Below, one piece after another: positions 8,841 through 17,742 of a DNA stretch of 64,000 bases (positions are counted from its first letter, which is position 1; the number at the start of each line of letters is the position of its first letter). Made by a program: the position numbers and the translations under genes. The notes beneath the pieces were generated by a model that ran no database searches, was not told the origin of the DNA, and saw only the letters and a program-made list of their open reading frames with translations. The stretch is from Pectobacterium cacticida (GTDB lineage Bacteria > Pseudomonadota > Gammaproteobacteria > Enterobacterales > Enterobacteriaceae), in the NCBI RefSeq assembly GCF_036885195.1, contig NZ_CP133656.1, positions 3,906,001-3,970,000 of the forward strand. The letters run 5' to 3'.

Positions 8841-9659
8841 GTGGAAAAGGTGCATGTAGACGCGAATGCCGCCCTAGAGGGCGCAACACAATTTCCGGTT
8901 TACCATCCTGACTCGCTACATCAGTCACAGCCTGACTGGCTGGCGGAAGAGGTGCCTGTCGCGCTAGTCTATAACGGCATATCGCATGTGGTCATGATGG
9001 CCTCACCGAAAGAACTGGAATACTTTGCGCTTGGGTTTTCTTTGTCGGAAGGCATTATTCAATCACCGGCCGATATCTACGGGATTGATGTTCTGCCCGT
9101 CTGCAACGGCATCGAAGTGCAAATTGAACTTTCGAGCCGACGTTTTGCCGGGTTAAAAGCGCAACGTCGGGCGATGGATGGCCGCACGGGCTGCGGAGTA
9201 TGTGGCGTGGAACAGCTCGCGGAAATTGGCAAACCGATAACGCCCCTCCCTTTTACGCAAACCTTCTCCCTCGGCAAACTGGCAAACGCGCTGACGCGCT
9301 TGCGTGATGTGCAGCAGATAGGGCAGATAACCGGCTGCACGCACGCTGCGGCCTGGATCACACCCGACGGCGGCTTATCAGGCGGAAGCGAGGATGTTGG
9401 CCGCCACGTCGCGCTAGATAAATTGCTTGGCGCACGGGCAAAACAGGGATGGCAACAAGGTGCCGCACTGGTGTCCAGCCGTGCTAGCTATGAAATGGTG
9501 CAAAAATCGGCCATGTGCGGCGTGGAAATCCTCTTTGCCGTGTCAGCCGCCACATCGCTCGCCATAGAAGTCGCCCAACGCTGCAACCTGACGCTGGTCG
9601 GTTTTTGCCGACCAGGACAGGCGACAATCTACACACATCCGCAACGGTTGTATCAATGA
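8841..9659 (+). CDS. fdhD: Formate dehydrogenase sulfurtransferase FdhD
   Basis: A protein of about 272 residues needed to activate formate dehydrogenase, moving sulfur from IscS to the molybdenum cofactor. The core VAEEVPVALVYNGI-like start (here WLAEEVPVALVYNGISHVVM), the paired cysteines in GRTGCGVCGVEQL, the GCTHAAAW block and EDVGRHVALDKLLG match E. coli FdhD. The start is uncertain: GTG 8841 has an AGG 8 nt upstream, and GTG 8850 is possible. No formate dehydrogenase structural gene is in the window. Confidence 0.92.
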   Translation: MEKVHVDANAALEGATQFPVYHPDSLHQSQPDWLAEEVPVALVYNGISHVVMMASPKELEYFALGFSLSEGIIQSPADIYGIDVLPVCNGIEVQIELSSRRFAGLKAQRRAMDGRTGCGVCGVEQLAEIGKPITPLPFTQTFSLGKLANALTRLRDVQQIGQITGCTHAAAWITPDGGLSGGSEDVGRHVALDKLLGARAKQGWQQGAALVSSRASYEMVQKSAMCGVEILFAVSAATSLAIEVAQRCNLTLVGFCRPGQATIYTHPQRLYQ

Positions 9660-9786
9660 GCACGACCGTAATTCGTCGCGGCGGTTTCTCCGAGAGTGTA
9701 TAGATTAATTTGTTTCTACGACGTGCGCTTATGGCATAAGCGTTTGTTATCATATGGTGAAGCTTTATGATTATCGGCATCCGCCC

Positions 9787-9825
9787 GAGAATAATCATTT
9801 TCAATATCATTTAATTAACTATAAT
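9787..9825 (+). promoter_or_regulatory. sodA promoter with Fur-box-like sequence
   Basis: A consensus -10 TATAAT (9820-9825) lies 16 bp after TTTTCA (9798-9803). A sequence resembling the Fur box (GAATAATCATTTTC and flanks, 9789-9811) overlaps the -35. Fur repression of sodA is established in E. coli; control here is inferred from the overlap. Confidence 0.55.
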
Positions 9826-9895
9826 GAACGTATTGCTTAGACGGCACTCATAAGAACAGTGCCTTAACATTTTTTTTACCATGGAGATGCAAAAC

Positions 9896-10522
9896 ATGAG
9901 TTACTCACTGCCATCGCTGCCATATGCTTATGACGCACTGGAACCGCATTTCGACAAAGAAACGATGGAAATCCATCATTCAAAACACCATCAAGCGTAT
10001 GTCAACAATGCCAATGCCGCGCTGGAATCTCTGCCTGAGCTGGCAAAATTGTCTGTTGAAGAGCTGATCGCTCAATTGGATAAAGTCCCTGCCGAGAAAA
10101 GAACCGCGCTGCGTAACAACGCGGGTGGCCACGCTAACCACAGCCTGTTCTGGAAAGGCCTGAAATTAGGTACTACGCTGACGGGCGATCTGAAAGCCGC
10201 CATCGAGCGTGATTTTGGCAGCGTCGAAGCATTTAAAGAAAAATTCGAACAAGCGGCGGCAACCCGCTTTGGCTCTGGTTGGGCCTGGCTGGTACTGAAG
10301 GATGACGGCAAACTGGCTGTCGTCTCTACAGCAAACCAGGACAGCCCGCTGATGGGAGAAGCCATTTCCGGCGTTTCTGGCTATCCTATTATCGGTCTCG
10401 ACGTGTGGGAGCACGCCTACTACCTGAAATATCAGAACCGCCGTCCAGATTATGCCAAAGCATTCTGGAATGTCGTTAACTGGGACGAAGCCGCGGCTCG
10501 CTTCGCTAGTGCGAAAAAATAA
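9896..10522 (+). CDS. sodA: Superoxide dismutase [Mn]
   Basis: A 208-residue cytoplasmic manganese superoxide dismutase that converts superoxide to peroxide and oxygen. The metal ligands are visible: His in KETMEIHHSKHH, His in NNAGGHANHSLFW, and Asp and His in LDVWEHAYY. The sequence follows E. coli SodA almost residue for residue, including the MSYSLPSLPYAY start. ATG 9896 has GGAG 9 nt upstream and was chosen over an upstream in-frame ATG. It is monocistronic, with its own promoter and terminator. Confidence 0.97.
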   Translation: MSYSLPSLPYAYDALEPHFDKETMEIHHSKHHQAYVNNANAALESLPELAKLSVEELIAQLDKVPAEKRTALRNNAGGHANHSLFWKGLKLGTTLTGDLKAAIERDFGSVEAFKEKFEQAAATRFGSGWAWLVLKDDGKLAVVSTANQDSPLMGEAISGVSGYPIIGLDVWEHAYYLKYQNRRPDYAKAFWNVVNWDEAAARFASAKK

Positions 10523-10569
10523 AACCGACGGTGGCTAATCCTTATTAGGCTCCGTTTGTAGTGATATCG

Positions 10570-10605
10570 AAACTGGAATAGTCTTGGGCTATTCCAGTTT
10601 TTTAT
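10570..10605 (+). terminator. sodA rho-independent terminator
   Basis: Stem AACTGGAATAG (10571-10581) with CTATTCCAGTT (10589-10599), 7-nt loop, then a run of T residues. It lies about 50 bp after the sodA stop. Confidence 0.85.
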
Positions 10606-10726
10606 TGCATTTTTTCTGTGAATTTCGCCTCTCTTTCCACTATCCATTTTCACCATTCAATTCTGTGCACTTTAGCCATATTTATTCACATTCCGGCAAC
10701 TTCAATCGAAAACCATGGATCATTCA

Positions 10727-10753
10727 TAAAGTTTCAGAGTCATGTGCCGATAC
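10727..10753 (+). promoter_or_regulatory. Sigma-28 (FliA) flagellar-class promoter
   Basis: TAAAGTTT at 10727-10734, then 11 bp, then GCCGATAC at 10746-10753. The flagellar consensus is TAAAGTTT-N11-GCCGATAA, so 15 of 16 defined bases match with exact spacing. It sits about 130 bp before the chemoreceptor start. The rest of 10606-10886 shows no gene. Confidence 0.8.
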
Positions 10754-10886
10754 CTACCGCGTCTTTTTATCATGTATTTAGCAAGGATAGGCTTGGCAAG
10801 CGGGGTAATCCGAGATGCTGACACCGCGCCTCAAGCGCGCATCAGGATAGTGAATTTGACTCAATACAATTTGGTGGTGGAATGTG

Positions 10887-12776
10887 ATGGCAATGAATTT
10901 TGACAATCTAAACGTCGGCAAAAAATTAGGTCTGGGGTTTTTCCTGATTCTGCTGATGACCCTGGCGATTGCGGGGGCGGGCATCATGCATATTAGCGCG
11001 CTGCAAGATAATATTAATAAAATAAATTTAAGCAATAATATCAATGATGAAATTAATCAGGCTAAATATTATCGTGCATTATATGGCACCACCTATAATC
11101 CGGGTGATATGGAAAAGAATATTGAGCACATCGTCAATATAAGCAAGCTTGCGGAAAAAGCGAAAGCATTTCACTGGCAGGAAAAAGATGCCACGAAAAT
11201 AGCCAGTATCCCTTCATTAATTTCCAGCTATCAGGAAAAACAAAATAATTACGTTAACGCTGTAAAGAAGAAAGATGACGTTAAAAAAAGCTGGAATATG
11301 TCAGCAATGGAAACGCATCTGCAAGCGCTTAACGATCAATTAAAAACAGACAATAGCGCTAATCTTCAATTATTACTCTCTGATCTGAACCAAAAACTGA
11401 CCGCCGTCCGCCATAGCGCACGTGGATTATTGCTTTCTACCACTAAAGCTTCCGAAGAAAACCTGACGGAGGCGATCAATGCGGCACAAACGGCATTGAC
11501 CTTCCTGTACCAGAGCCTGTCTGCCGAACAGCGTGAGACGCTGGCTCCGGTGTTGTCGATCGTAAATAATTATGAAGAGCAGGTTCTGGCCTATGCGCCC
11601 GCCTATCAGGAAGAGATGGCGCAAGCGGATCAAATGCAGGTTGTCGCCGATAAGTTAAACGGCGTGATTAAATCCCTGCTCGACGATCAGTTAATCGAAT
11701 CGCAGACAGAAATTCAGAAAGCCACATTGCAAATGAGCGTTACGGCGCTGATTACGTTACTGCTCGGTATGCTGATTTCCTGGCTTATTTCACGCCAGAT
11801 TACCATCCCACTCGGTAATACACTGCGTATGGCAGAAAGAATCGCGACGGGCGACCTCACCCAGTCCATCAACACCACGCGTAAGGATGAACTGGGCAAG
11901 TTGATGAGCGCCATGGCGAAAATGAATGGCAACCTGCACGATATGATCGATGACATTCGCGTCGGCGTCAGCCAAATATCTAACGCGTCAAGCGAGATTG
12001 TCGCCGGTAATACAGACCTTTCATCACGTACCGAACAACAGGCCGCCGCCGTTGAAGAAACCGCTGCCAGCATGGAACAATTGACCGCAACGGTGAAACA
12101 AAATGCGGATAACGCGCACCACGCCAACAAGCTGGCAATCAGCGCATCTCAAACAGCAAAACAGGGCGGCGAACAGGTCAATGACGTGGTGCAAACCATG
12201 ACCGCAATTGAAAACAGTTCTAAGCGTATCGCAGAAATTACCTCCGTTATTAATAGTATCGCCTTCCAGACCAACATCCTGGCATTAAACGCCGCGGTGG
12301 AAGCCGCTCGTGCGGGCGAACAAGGCCGAGGCTTTGCCGTTGTCGCCAGTGAAGTCCGCAATCTGGCGCAGCGCAGTTCCCAGGCCGCGAAGGAAATCGA
12401 GGGCCTGATCTCTGAATCGGTTAATCAGGTTTCTAACGGTGCGGTATTGGTCGGCAATGCAGGTAAAACCATGCATGATATCGTCACCTCAATCACGCAG
12501 GTCCATGACATTATGGGCGAAATCGCCAGCGCATCAGATGAGCAAAGCCGGGGAATCAGTCAGATTAGCCAGGCGATCGTTGAAATGGACAGCACGACGC
12601 AGCAAAATGCCGCGTTGGTTGAGCAATCGGCAGCCGCGGCTGATTCGCTGGAAGAACAGGCGAAACTGTTAAAACAGGCGGTCTCTGTTTTCCGTCTGGC
12701 TAACTCTCAGCAGGAGGAAACACCCGCCAGCATCGCCTTTACCGAGCAAACGCCTAGCCTTAGCGCCCCGCGATAA
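10887..12776 (+). CDS. Methyl-accepting chemotaxis protein
   Basis: A transmembrane chemoreceptor of about 629 residues. TM1 is near residues 15-35, a long helical periplasmic sensor spans about 36-285, TM2 is near 288-306, HAMP follows (RQITIPLGNTLRMAERIATG) and then a cytoplasmic signalling domain with the conserved tip (NSIAFQTNILALNAAVEAAR). Methylation-helix motifs such as SSRTEQQAAAVEETAASMEQ are present. The sensor is longer than the four-helix type of Tar/Tsr and could be a helical bimodular (HBM) domain; its ligand is unknown. The C-terminus (SLSAPR) lacks the NWETF-type CheR tether. ATG 10887 sits behind GGTGG; GTG 10884 and ATG 10893 are alternatives. Transcription is probably from a sigma-28 promoter, as part of the motility regulon. 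Confidence 0.93.
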   Translation: MAMNFDNLNVGKKLGLGFFLILLMTLAIAGAGIMHISALQDNINKINLSNNINDEINQAKYYRALYGTTYNPGDMEKNIEHIVNISKLAEKAKAFHWQEKDATKIASIPSLISSYQEKQNNYVNAVKKKDDVKKSWNMSAMETHLQALNDQLKTDNSANLQLLLSDLNQKLTAVRHSARGLLLSTTKASEENLTEAINAAQTALTFLYQSLSAEQRETLAPVLSIVNNYEEQVLAYAPAYQEEMAQADQMQVVADKLNGVIKSLLDDQLIESQTEIQKATLQMSVTALITLLLGMLISWLISRQITIPLGNTLRMAERIATGDLTQSINTTRKDELGKLMSAMAKMNGNLHDMIDDIRVGVSQISNASSEIVAGNTDLSSRTEQQAAAVEETAASMEQLTATVKQNADNAHHANKLAISASQTAKQGGEQVNDVVQTMTAIENSSKRIAEITSVINSIAFQTNILALNAAVEAARAGEQGRGFAVVASEVRNLAQRSSQAAKEIEGLISESVNQVSNGAVLVGNAGKTMHDIVTSITQVHDIMGEIASASDEQSRGISQISQAIVEMDSTTQQNAALVEQSAAAADSLEEQAKLLKQAVSVFRLANSQQEETPASIAFTEQTPSLSAPR

Positions 12777-12819
12777 CCTCCCAACGCTAGCCTCTGCGCT
12801 GCGGCTACCAAAAACGACG

Positions 12820-12842
12820 AAGCCCCTGGTCAACAGGGGCTT
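12820..12842. terminator. Hairpin between the chemoreceptor gene and yibL
   Basis: Nine-bp GC-rich stem AAGCCCCTG (12820-12828) / CAGGGGCTT (12834-12842) with a 5-nt loop between convergent genes. The plus strand has no T-run after it. The minus strand has a weak TTTTT a few bases beyond. It is probably a shared, modest terminator. Confidence 0.5.
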
Positions 12843-12902
12843 CACTCAAAAACCTATCTCGTTAACGTGTCTGACGCAGGCAACGGCTCACGTTAGGAAA
12901 CC

Positions 12903-13265
12903 TCAGAAGGGTTTCGGCGCGTAACCTGTCATGACGTTTAATTGCATCTCACGCCCTAATGCGGTCATCGGATGCACAACCACCAAACCACGCACGCTTT
13001 TCTTTAATGCACCCATATTGGCCTGCTCTTTTTTCGTAATAGCGCGACTAAAAGGCAGGTTGGCCAGTTTCTGCGCTTCTTTACTGAGCTTATGTTCTCT
13101 CACGTTACGCAGACGCTCAATTTCAGCCGCTAGCTTCTCACATGTCTCCGTGTTCAGGGCGAGCGCATCGGCATCACCTTGTGCCAACAAGGCGTCCTGC
13201 TTATGCTTCAGCTTATCCAACTGGTCGCTAAGACGTTTAATCTCTACTTTTTCCTGCTCTTTCAT
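12903..13265 (-). CDS. yibL: YibL family ribosome-associated protein
   Basis: A 120-residue basic, largely helical protein. It matches E. coli YibL in the charged coiled-coil N-terminal half (KRLSDQLDKL, with runs of Lys/Glu/Ala) and in the strongly conserved C-terminal block LPFSRAITKKEQANMGALKK followed by SVRGLVVVHPMTALGREM. The family co-purifies with ribosomal subunits; its exact role is not established. It lies downstream of mtlR on the same strand, the order seen next to mtlADR in E. coli. Confidence 0.9.
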   Translation of the reverse strand: MKEQEKVEIKRLSDQLDKLKHKQDALLAQGDADALALNTETCEKLAAEIERLRNVREHKLSKEAQKLANLPFSRAITKKEQANMGALKKSVRGLVVVHPMTALGREMQLNVMTGYAPKPF

Positions 13266-13422
13266 AACAGATAACCCGTAAACGGAAGAATAATGCGCAG
13301 CACAGCATACACGATACGCGAAATAATTCGAGCCGTGGGAAGGCCAGCCTACCGCTCTATCATCGAGAGTCTATCGGGTAGCAAGGCCAGATTGACACCA
13401 TGAATCATGCGAATGACGGGGA

Positions 13423-13953
13423 TTAGAATGCCTTTTTTAAACTCATCTGTGCAATCAATGTCGTCAGGGATAACACCAGCGTAGAACGCACCATTTGCTG
13501 ATAACGCTGCTGCTTCATGCTCACTAGAAGCGGATCGGCGCTATCGGTGCCCGGCGGCAGAGCTGGATCGGCGGGTAAAGCGGCGACACAGTGCAGTTCG
13601 CCGACGGACCCCAGAATTTCATCATCGGTAAAACAGTACTGCCTTTCATCCTGCGCCAGTTCTTCACCCAACGCGATTAGCAGTTCTGCGTCTTCATACT
13701 CACCCCGGTCGATCATCCCCAGGCCATAAATCAATTTCAGGCGCACGGAGAGGTCGCTCAACGGGCCTGTGCCCGTCATCAAAGGTTCAACGGCATACTT
13801 TACCGCATAGTCGTCTTTACGAAACACCTGCGACATGAGGATATCGACCGCTTCAACCAACAGTTCCACGGCACAAAGCATAAAATCACGTACCGTATTT
13901 TCTGCGTTCAGCGCTTCAAGAACCCGATTTTCAAACGCCTGTGTTTCTAACAT
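13423..13953 (-). CDS. mtlR: Mannitol operon repressor
   Basis: A 176-residue MtlR/FumE-family protein that represses the mannitol operon. Diagnostic blocks are QAFENRVLEALNAE, the invariant QVFRKDDYAVKYAVEPL, LSVRLKLIYGLG and a C-terminal RSTLVLSLTTLIAQ. MtlR has no classical helix-turn-helix and how it contacts DNA is not well defined. Start ATG 13953 (MLETQAFENR) fits the family; a 12-residue upstream extension is less likely. It is the third gene of mtlADR, 138 bp after mtlD. Confidence 0.92.
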   Translation of the reverse strand: MLETQAFENRVLEALNAENTVRDFMLCAVELLVEAVDILMSQVFRKDDYAVKYAVEPLMTGTGPLSDLSVRLKLIYGLGMIDRGEYEDAELLIALGEELAQDERQYCFTDDEILGSVGELHCVAALPADPALPPGTDSADPLLVSMKQQRYQQMVRSTLVLSLTTLIAQMSLKKAF

Positions 13954-14091
13954 CGTCACTTCTCGACCCTTTAGCCTCGCACACCGCATCCCTGGCTCGG
14001 TAGTCTGCTTACCGACGGGCGTGGCGACATCCTATTCACGACGCCGCCCATAGTCCTTACCGTGTATCGCTTCGGTGACAAGGCTCGCCGA

Positions 14092-15240
14092 TTACTGCAT
14101 GGCGTTATACACATTCACTGCTTGCGCGACAACCGCGCTGTTAACATCCAGACCAGAAATCTGCGCTAACGCTGCCTGTGGTCCCTGCGTACGAATGAGC
14201 TCGGCCAACTCCTGCGCCTGCGGATCCTGTTCACTGCGGTAGTGCATCGCGGCAGCAATGCCGGTAATCAGGTTGTCATGCGGCAATTGGTACTCAAGTG
14301 TTCCCAGCAGCGGCTTGATCAGTCGGTCGCCAGCACTCAATTTACGTAACGGCTGGCGGCCGACGCGCTCCACGTCATCGTGCAGATGGGGGTTTTCAAA
14401 GCGGCTAAGGATCTTATTGATATAGGCCGCGTGCTTTTCAGCGTCAAAACCGTAGCGTTTAATGAGCACCGCGCCGCTCTCTTCCATCGCGCCTTTAACC
14501 ACGGCCCTCACCTGCGGATCGAGAATCGCATCGCGAATCGTTTGGTGATGCGCCTGCTGGCCGAGATAAGCCGTAATCGCATGGCCGGTATTCAGCGTAA
14601 AGAGCTTACGTTCAACAAACGCCATCAGGTTGTCCGTGAGTTCCATACCGGGGATTGCTGGCGGTGCGCCGCAGAACTGGGTTTGATCGACGATCCATTC
14701 GCTAAAGGTTTCAACCGTTACCGCTAGCTCATCATCGCTATTGGCTTCGGCAGGCGGAACGATACGATCCACGGCGGAATCGACGAATCCCACATGCTCG
14801 GCGACCCATGCCTGCTGGCCTTCCGGCAACAGTTTCAAGACATGTTGTTTCAATTGGCTGGTGCCCCGCACCATATTTTCACAGGCAATAATGTTTAGCG
14901 GACGGGTATTACCGTTGTCATAGCGTTGACTCAACCCCTGAGCGAGAGTCCCGGCGATTTTTTCCAAAATCTGCGGCCCGACCGCGGTCGTCACCAGATC
15001 GACAGTGGCAACCAACGCAATCGCCTCCTGACTGCCGCTATGAACGGCGCTAACGCCTGCGACGGTGTCTAACCGCGTGTCATCGCCTACAATCCGTACC
15101 GTATAACCTTTACGACTGTTCAGGGCATCCAATAACGGTTGATTGACATCCGCGAATGTCAATTCGACATTGGCATCCGCCAATAATTTACCAATAAACC
15201 CACGTCCAATATTACCTGCGCCAAAATGTAATGCTTTCAT
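14092..15240 (-). CDS. mtlD: Mannitol-1-phosphate 5-dehydrogenase
   Basis: A 382-residue NAD-dependent dehydrogenase, the same length as E. coli MtlD. It converts mannitol 1-phosphate made by MtlA into fructose 6-phosphate. The nucleotide-binding motif is at the very N-terminus (MKALHFGAGNIGRGFIG) and the polyol dehydrogenase signature with the catalytic Lys is KLFTLNTGHAITAYLG. ATG 15240 begins exactly at the conserved MKALHFGAGN. It lies 60 bp after mtlA, with a stable hairpin in the gap. Confidence 0.96.
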   Translation of the reverse strand: MKALHFGAGNIGRGFIGKLLADANVELTFADVNQPLLDALNSRKGYTVRIVGDDTRLDTVAGVSAVHSGSQEAIALVATVDLVTTAVGPQILEKIAGTLAQGLSQRYDNGNTRPLNIIACENMVRGTSQLKQHVLKLLPEGQQAWVAEHVGFVDSAVDRIVPPAEANSDDELAVTVETFSEWIVDQTQFCGAPPAIPGMELTDNLMAFVERKLFTLNTGHAITAYLGQQAHHQTIRDAILDPQVRAVVKGAMEESGAVLIKRYGFDAEKHAAYINKILSRFENPHLHDDVERVGRQPLRKLSAGDRLIKPLLGTLEYQLPHDNLITGIAAAMHYRSEQDPQAQELAELIRTQGPQAALAQISGLDVNSAVVAQAVNVYNAMQ

Positions 15241-15260
15241 GAGACATAACCTTAAAATAC

Positions 15261-15286
15261 CTAAAAAGGGGCCGCCCGCAGGCGGC
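15261..15286 (-). terminator. Terminator-like hairpin between mtlA and mtlD
   Basis: Read on the minus strand the 6-bp GC-only stem GCCGCC / GGCGGC with a 4-nt loop (15286-15271) is followed by CCCC and TTTTT (to about 15261). Placed between the first two genes of an operon, it may cause partial termination or protect the mtlA message. Confidence 0.5.
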
Positions 15287-15300
15287 ACTCGCCAGATCTA

Positions 15301-17208
15301 TCAGGCACGCGGTTTACCGGAAAGTAAGTCGAGCACGTCCTGAACATCCTGAGTCTGGGCCAACCGTTCGATGACGGCCTCATCATCCAGCGCATTGGTC
15401 AGGCTGGTAATCACCTGAATATGTTCGTTGTTACGCGCCGCGATACCGATAACCAGGCGTGCTACCTCATCCTCTTCATCGCCGAAACGGACGCCTTCAG
15501 GGTATTGGCAAAAAACCACGCCCGTCTTGAGCACGCGATCTTTGGCCTCAATCGTTCCATGAGGTACGGCGATCGATTCACCCAGATAGGTAGACGTGAG
15601 CTTTTCGCGTTCCAGCATCGCTTCCACATACTCTGGTTCGACGTAGCCGCCTTTCACCAGTTGCTCACCGGCAAAACGGATAGCCTGTTCTTTGTCTGTC
15701 GCGTGCTGATTCAAAAAGATATTGCCCGCGCCGAGCTGGAACAGATTCGTCTGGGTATCGGCGACAGCCGGTGCGGGTGTCGCAACGGTTTCAGGCTTCA
15801 CCGCCTCCTGCGCCGCCGCCAGACGAGCCACCAGATCGCTGTAGAGTCCGCTATCAAGGAAATTAGTCAACGAAATGTGCTGCGCCTGCGGCGCGTGACG
15901 CATCGCGCGCTCGGTCAGATCGCGGTGCGTAATCACCAGATCGACATCTTCCGGCAGATTATTAATCGCACAGTTGGTCACCGAAATCTGGCTCAGCCCG
16001 GCATCCTGCACTTTCTTGCGCAGTACGCCCGCGCCCATCGCGCTAGATCCCATTCCCGCATCACAGGCGACGATGATTTTACGCACGGTGCTCATATCCC
16101 CACTGACGCCAGCGTGAGTCGCTACGCCCTTGGCAGAGGCTTTCATTTCCTGCACCCGACGCGTCGCGTCGCTCAAATCGTCTTCTTTTTGCTTCGTACT
16201 CTTGAGTAGGATCGCCGAAACGATGAAAGACACGGCAAACGCTGCCGCAATCGCCGCCAGGTTAGCGAAATACGCGCCTTTTGGCGTCATCGCCAACACC
16301 GCCAGAATGGAACCAGGAGACGCAGGGGAAACCAACCCGCCGCCCAATAAGCCCAGCGTAAACACGCCCGTCATCCCGCCCAAAATCACCGCAATAATCA
16401 GACGCGGATTCATCAGGACATACGGGAAGTAGATTTCATGGATCCCGCCCAGGAAGTGGATAATCGCCGCGCCAGGCGCAGACTCTTTCGCGTTGCCTCG
16501 GCCAAAGAACATATAAGCCATCAGCACGCCCATGCCCGGTCCAGGATTCGCTTCAATCAGGAAGAAGATGGATTTACCGGTCTCCGTCGCCTGCTGAATG
16601 CCCAGCGGCGAGAAGATACCGTGGTTAATTGCGTTGTTCAGGAACAGAATTTTTGCTGGCTCAACGAAGATAGACGTCAACGGCAGCAAATTATTCTGCA
16701 CCATGAGATTCACGCCGGAGGCCAACACGTGGGAGAAGATTTCAACCAGCGGGCCAATCGCCAAGAAGGCCAGGATAGCCAACAACATACCGATAATACC
16801 GGCAGAGAAGTTGTTGACCAGCATTTCAAAGCCGCTCTTGATTTTGCCGTCCACCAACTGGTCAAAACGCTTAATCGCCCAGCCGCCCAACGGGCCGACA
16901 ATCATCGCCCCCATGAACATCGGGATATCGGCCCCGGCGATGACGCCCATCGTCGTAATCGCGCCGACCACGCCGCCGCGCTCACCAAATACCAGGCGCC
17001 CACCGGTATAACCAATCAGCAATGGCAGCAAATAGGAGATCATCGGGCCGACGAGTTTCGCCAACGCCTCATTGGGAACCCAGCCGGTAGGAATAAACAG
17101 CGCGGTGATAATACCCCAGGCGATAAACGCGCCGATATTGGGCATTACCATGTTGCTGAGGAAGCGGCCAAAGTTTTGCACTTTGATCTTAATGTCTGGT
17201 GATAGCAT
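15301..17208 (-). CDS. mtlA: PTS mannitol transporter EIICBA
   Basis: A 635-residue single-chain enzyme II that imports and phosphorylates mannitol. The membrane EIIC domain covers about residues 1-340 (PNIGAFIAWGIITALFIP, NNAINHGIF). EIIB follows, with its phosphorylated Cys in IIVACDAGMGSSAMG at about residue 385. A flexible linker rich in Ala, Pro and Val leads to EIIA (about 490-635), with the active-site His in SIAVPHGTIEA. It is the first gene of mtlADR. The 534 bp upstream carry four CRP sites, so the operon should be strongly subject to catabolite control, as in E. coli. Confidence 0.97.
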   Translation of the reverse strand: MLSPDIKIKVQNFGRFLSNMVMPNIGAFIAWGIITALFIPTGWVPNEALAKLVGPMISYLLPLLIGYTGGRLVFGERGGVVGAITTMGVIAGADIPMFMGAMIVGPLGGWAIKRFDQLVDGKIKSGFEMLVNNFSAGIIGMLLAILAFLAIGPLVEIFSHVLASGVNLMVQNNLLPLTSIFVEPAKILFLNNAINHGIFSPLGIQQATETGKSIFFLIEANPGPGMGVLMAYMFFGRGNAKESAPGAAIIHFLGGIHEIYFPYVLMNPRLIIAVILGGMTGVFTLGLLGGGLVSPASPGSILAVLAMTPKGAYFANLAAIAAAFAVSFIVSAILLKSTKQKEDDLSDATRRVQEMKASAKGVATHAGVSGDMSTVRKIIVACDAGMGSSAMGAGVLRKKVQDAGLSQISVTNCAINNLPEDVDLVITHRDLTERAMRHAPQAQHISLTNFLDSGLYSDLVARLAAAQEAVKPETVATPAPAVADTQTNLFQLGAGNIFLNQHATDKEQAIRFAGEQLVKGGYVEPEYVEAMLEREKLTSTYLGESIAVPHGTIEAKDRVLKTGVVFCQYPEGVRFGDEEDEVARLVIGIAARNNEHIQVITSLTNALDDEAVIERLAQTQDVQDVLDLLSGKPRA

Positions 17209-17476
17209 AAAAACACACCCCTATTGAAACGCGCTGACAATAAGAGCGCGTGGTCATTATCGTGAGACGGCGTGGCAACCTGTGTTAGCCGCAGGAATTA
17301 GCAGCAACGACAAACCGCCTTCTTTTTACCGAGATATCAGCGGTAATCTGACACCCGGCTATTATCGGCGCTCGGTCATTAAGACACTGATTACCACATC
17401 AATATGTCCGTCAGAATTACTGTATGCAGCGCGGACTCTATCACGCCGTTTTCATACCGCAACTCCACCGCATAAA

Positions 17477-17653
17477 CGTGACAAGAATCACACAACTACC
17501 CTACATCAACGATACAAATAGGTGATTTACTTCACAAAAAGACACCAAAAATGAAAACGCCTCGCTATTTCTTACCCAGAGCAGCCCCGTATATGTGACT
17601 TTCATCACATTTTATTACTAAGGGTTTGTTTTATTTATGTGATGATGATCACA
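17477..17653 (-). promoter_or_regulatory. Four CRP (cAMP receptor protein) sites upstream of mtlA
   Basis: Four TGTGA-N6-TCACA type palindromes lie in the 534-bp gap between mtlA and the DUF3053 gene: CGTGA-caagaa-TCACA at 17477-17492, GGTGA-tttact-TCACA at 17521-17536, TGTGA-ctttca-TCACA at 17594-17609 (perfect) and TGTGA-tgatga-TCACA at 17638-17653 (perfect). Multiple CRP sites are a known feature of the E. coli mtlA promoter. The sites are nearly palindromic, so strand follows the target gene. Confidence 0.85.
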
Positions 17654-17742
17654 ATTTATTTTTCACTCTCCCGCCAGTCCAACGTTCCTATTGCTAAAGC
17701 TGGCGATAAGCACACGTCGCTAATCGATGGGGAACCACCCGA

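Noticed and set aside
12820..12842. Strong intrinsic terminator for the first chemoreceptor
   Set aside because: The stem is stable but the plus strand lacks a T-run; it is kept as a hairpin with moderate confidence.
15421..17202. Long open frames on the plus strand opposite mtlA (about 250 codons each)
   Set aside because: They are antisense shadows of a well-supported PTS gene, have Arg/Gln/His-rich composition and no ribosome-binding site.
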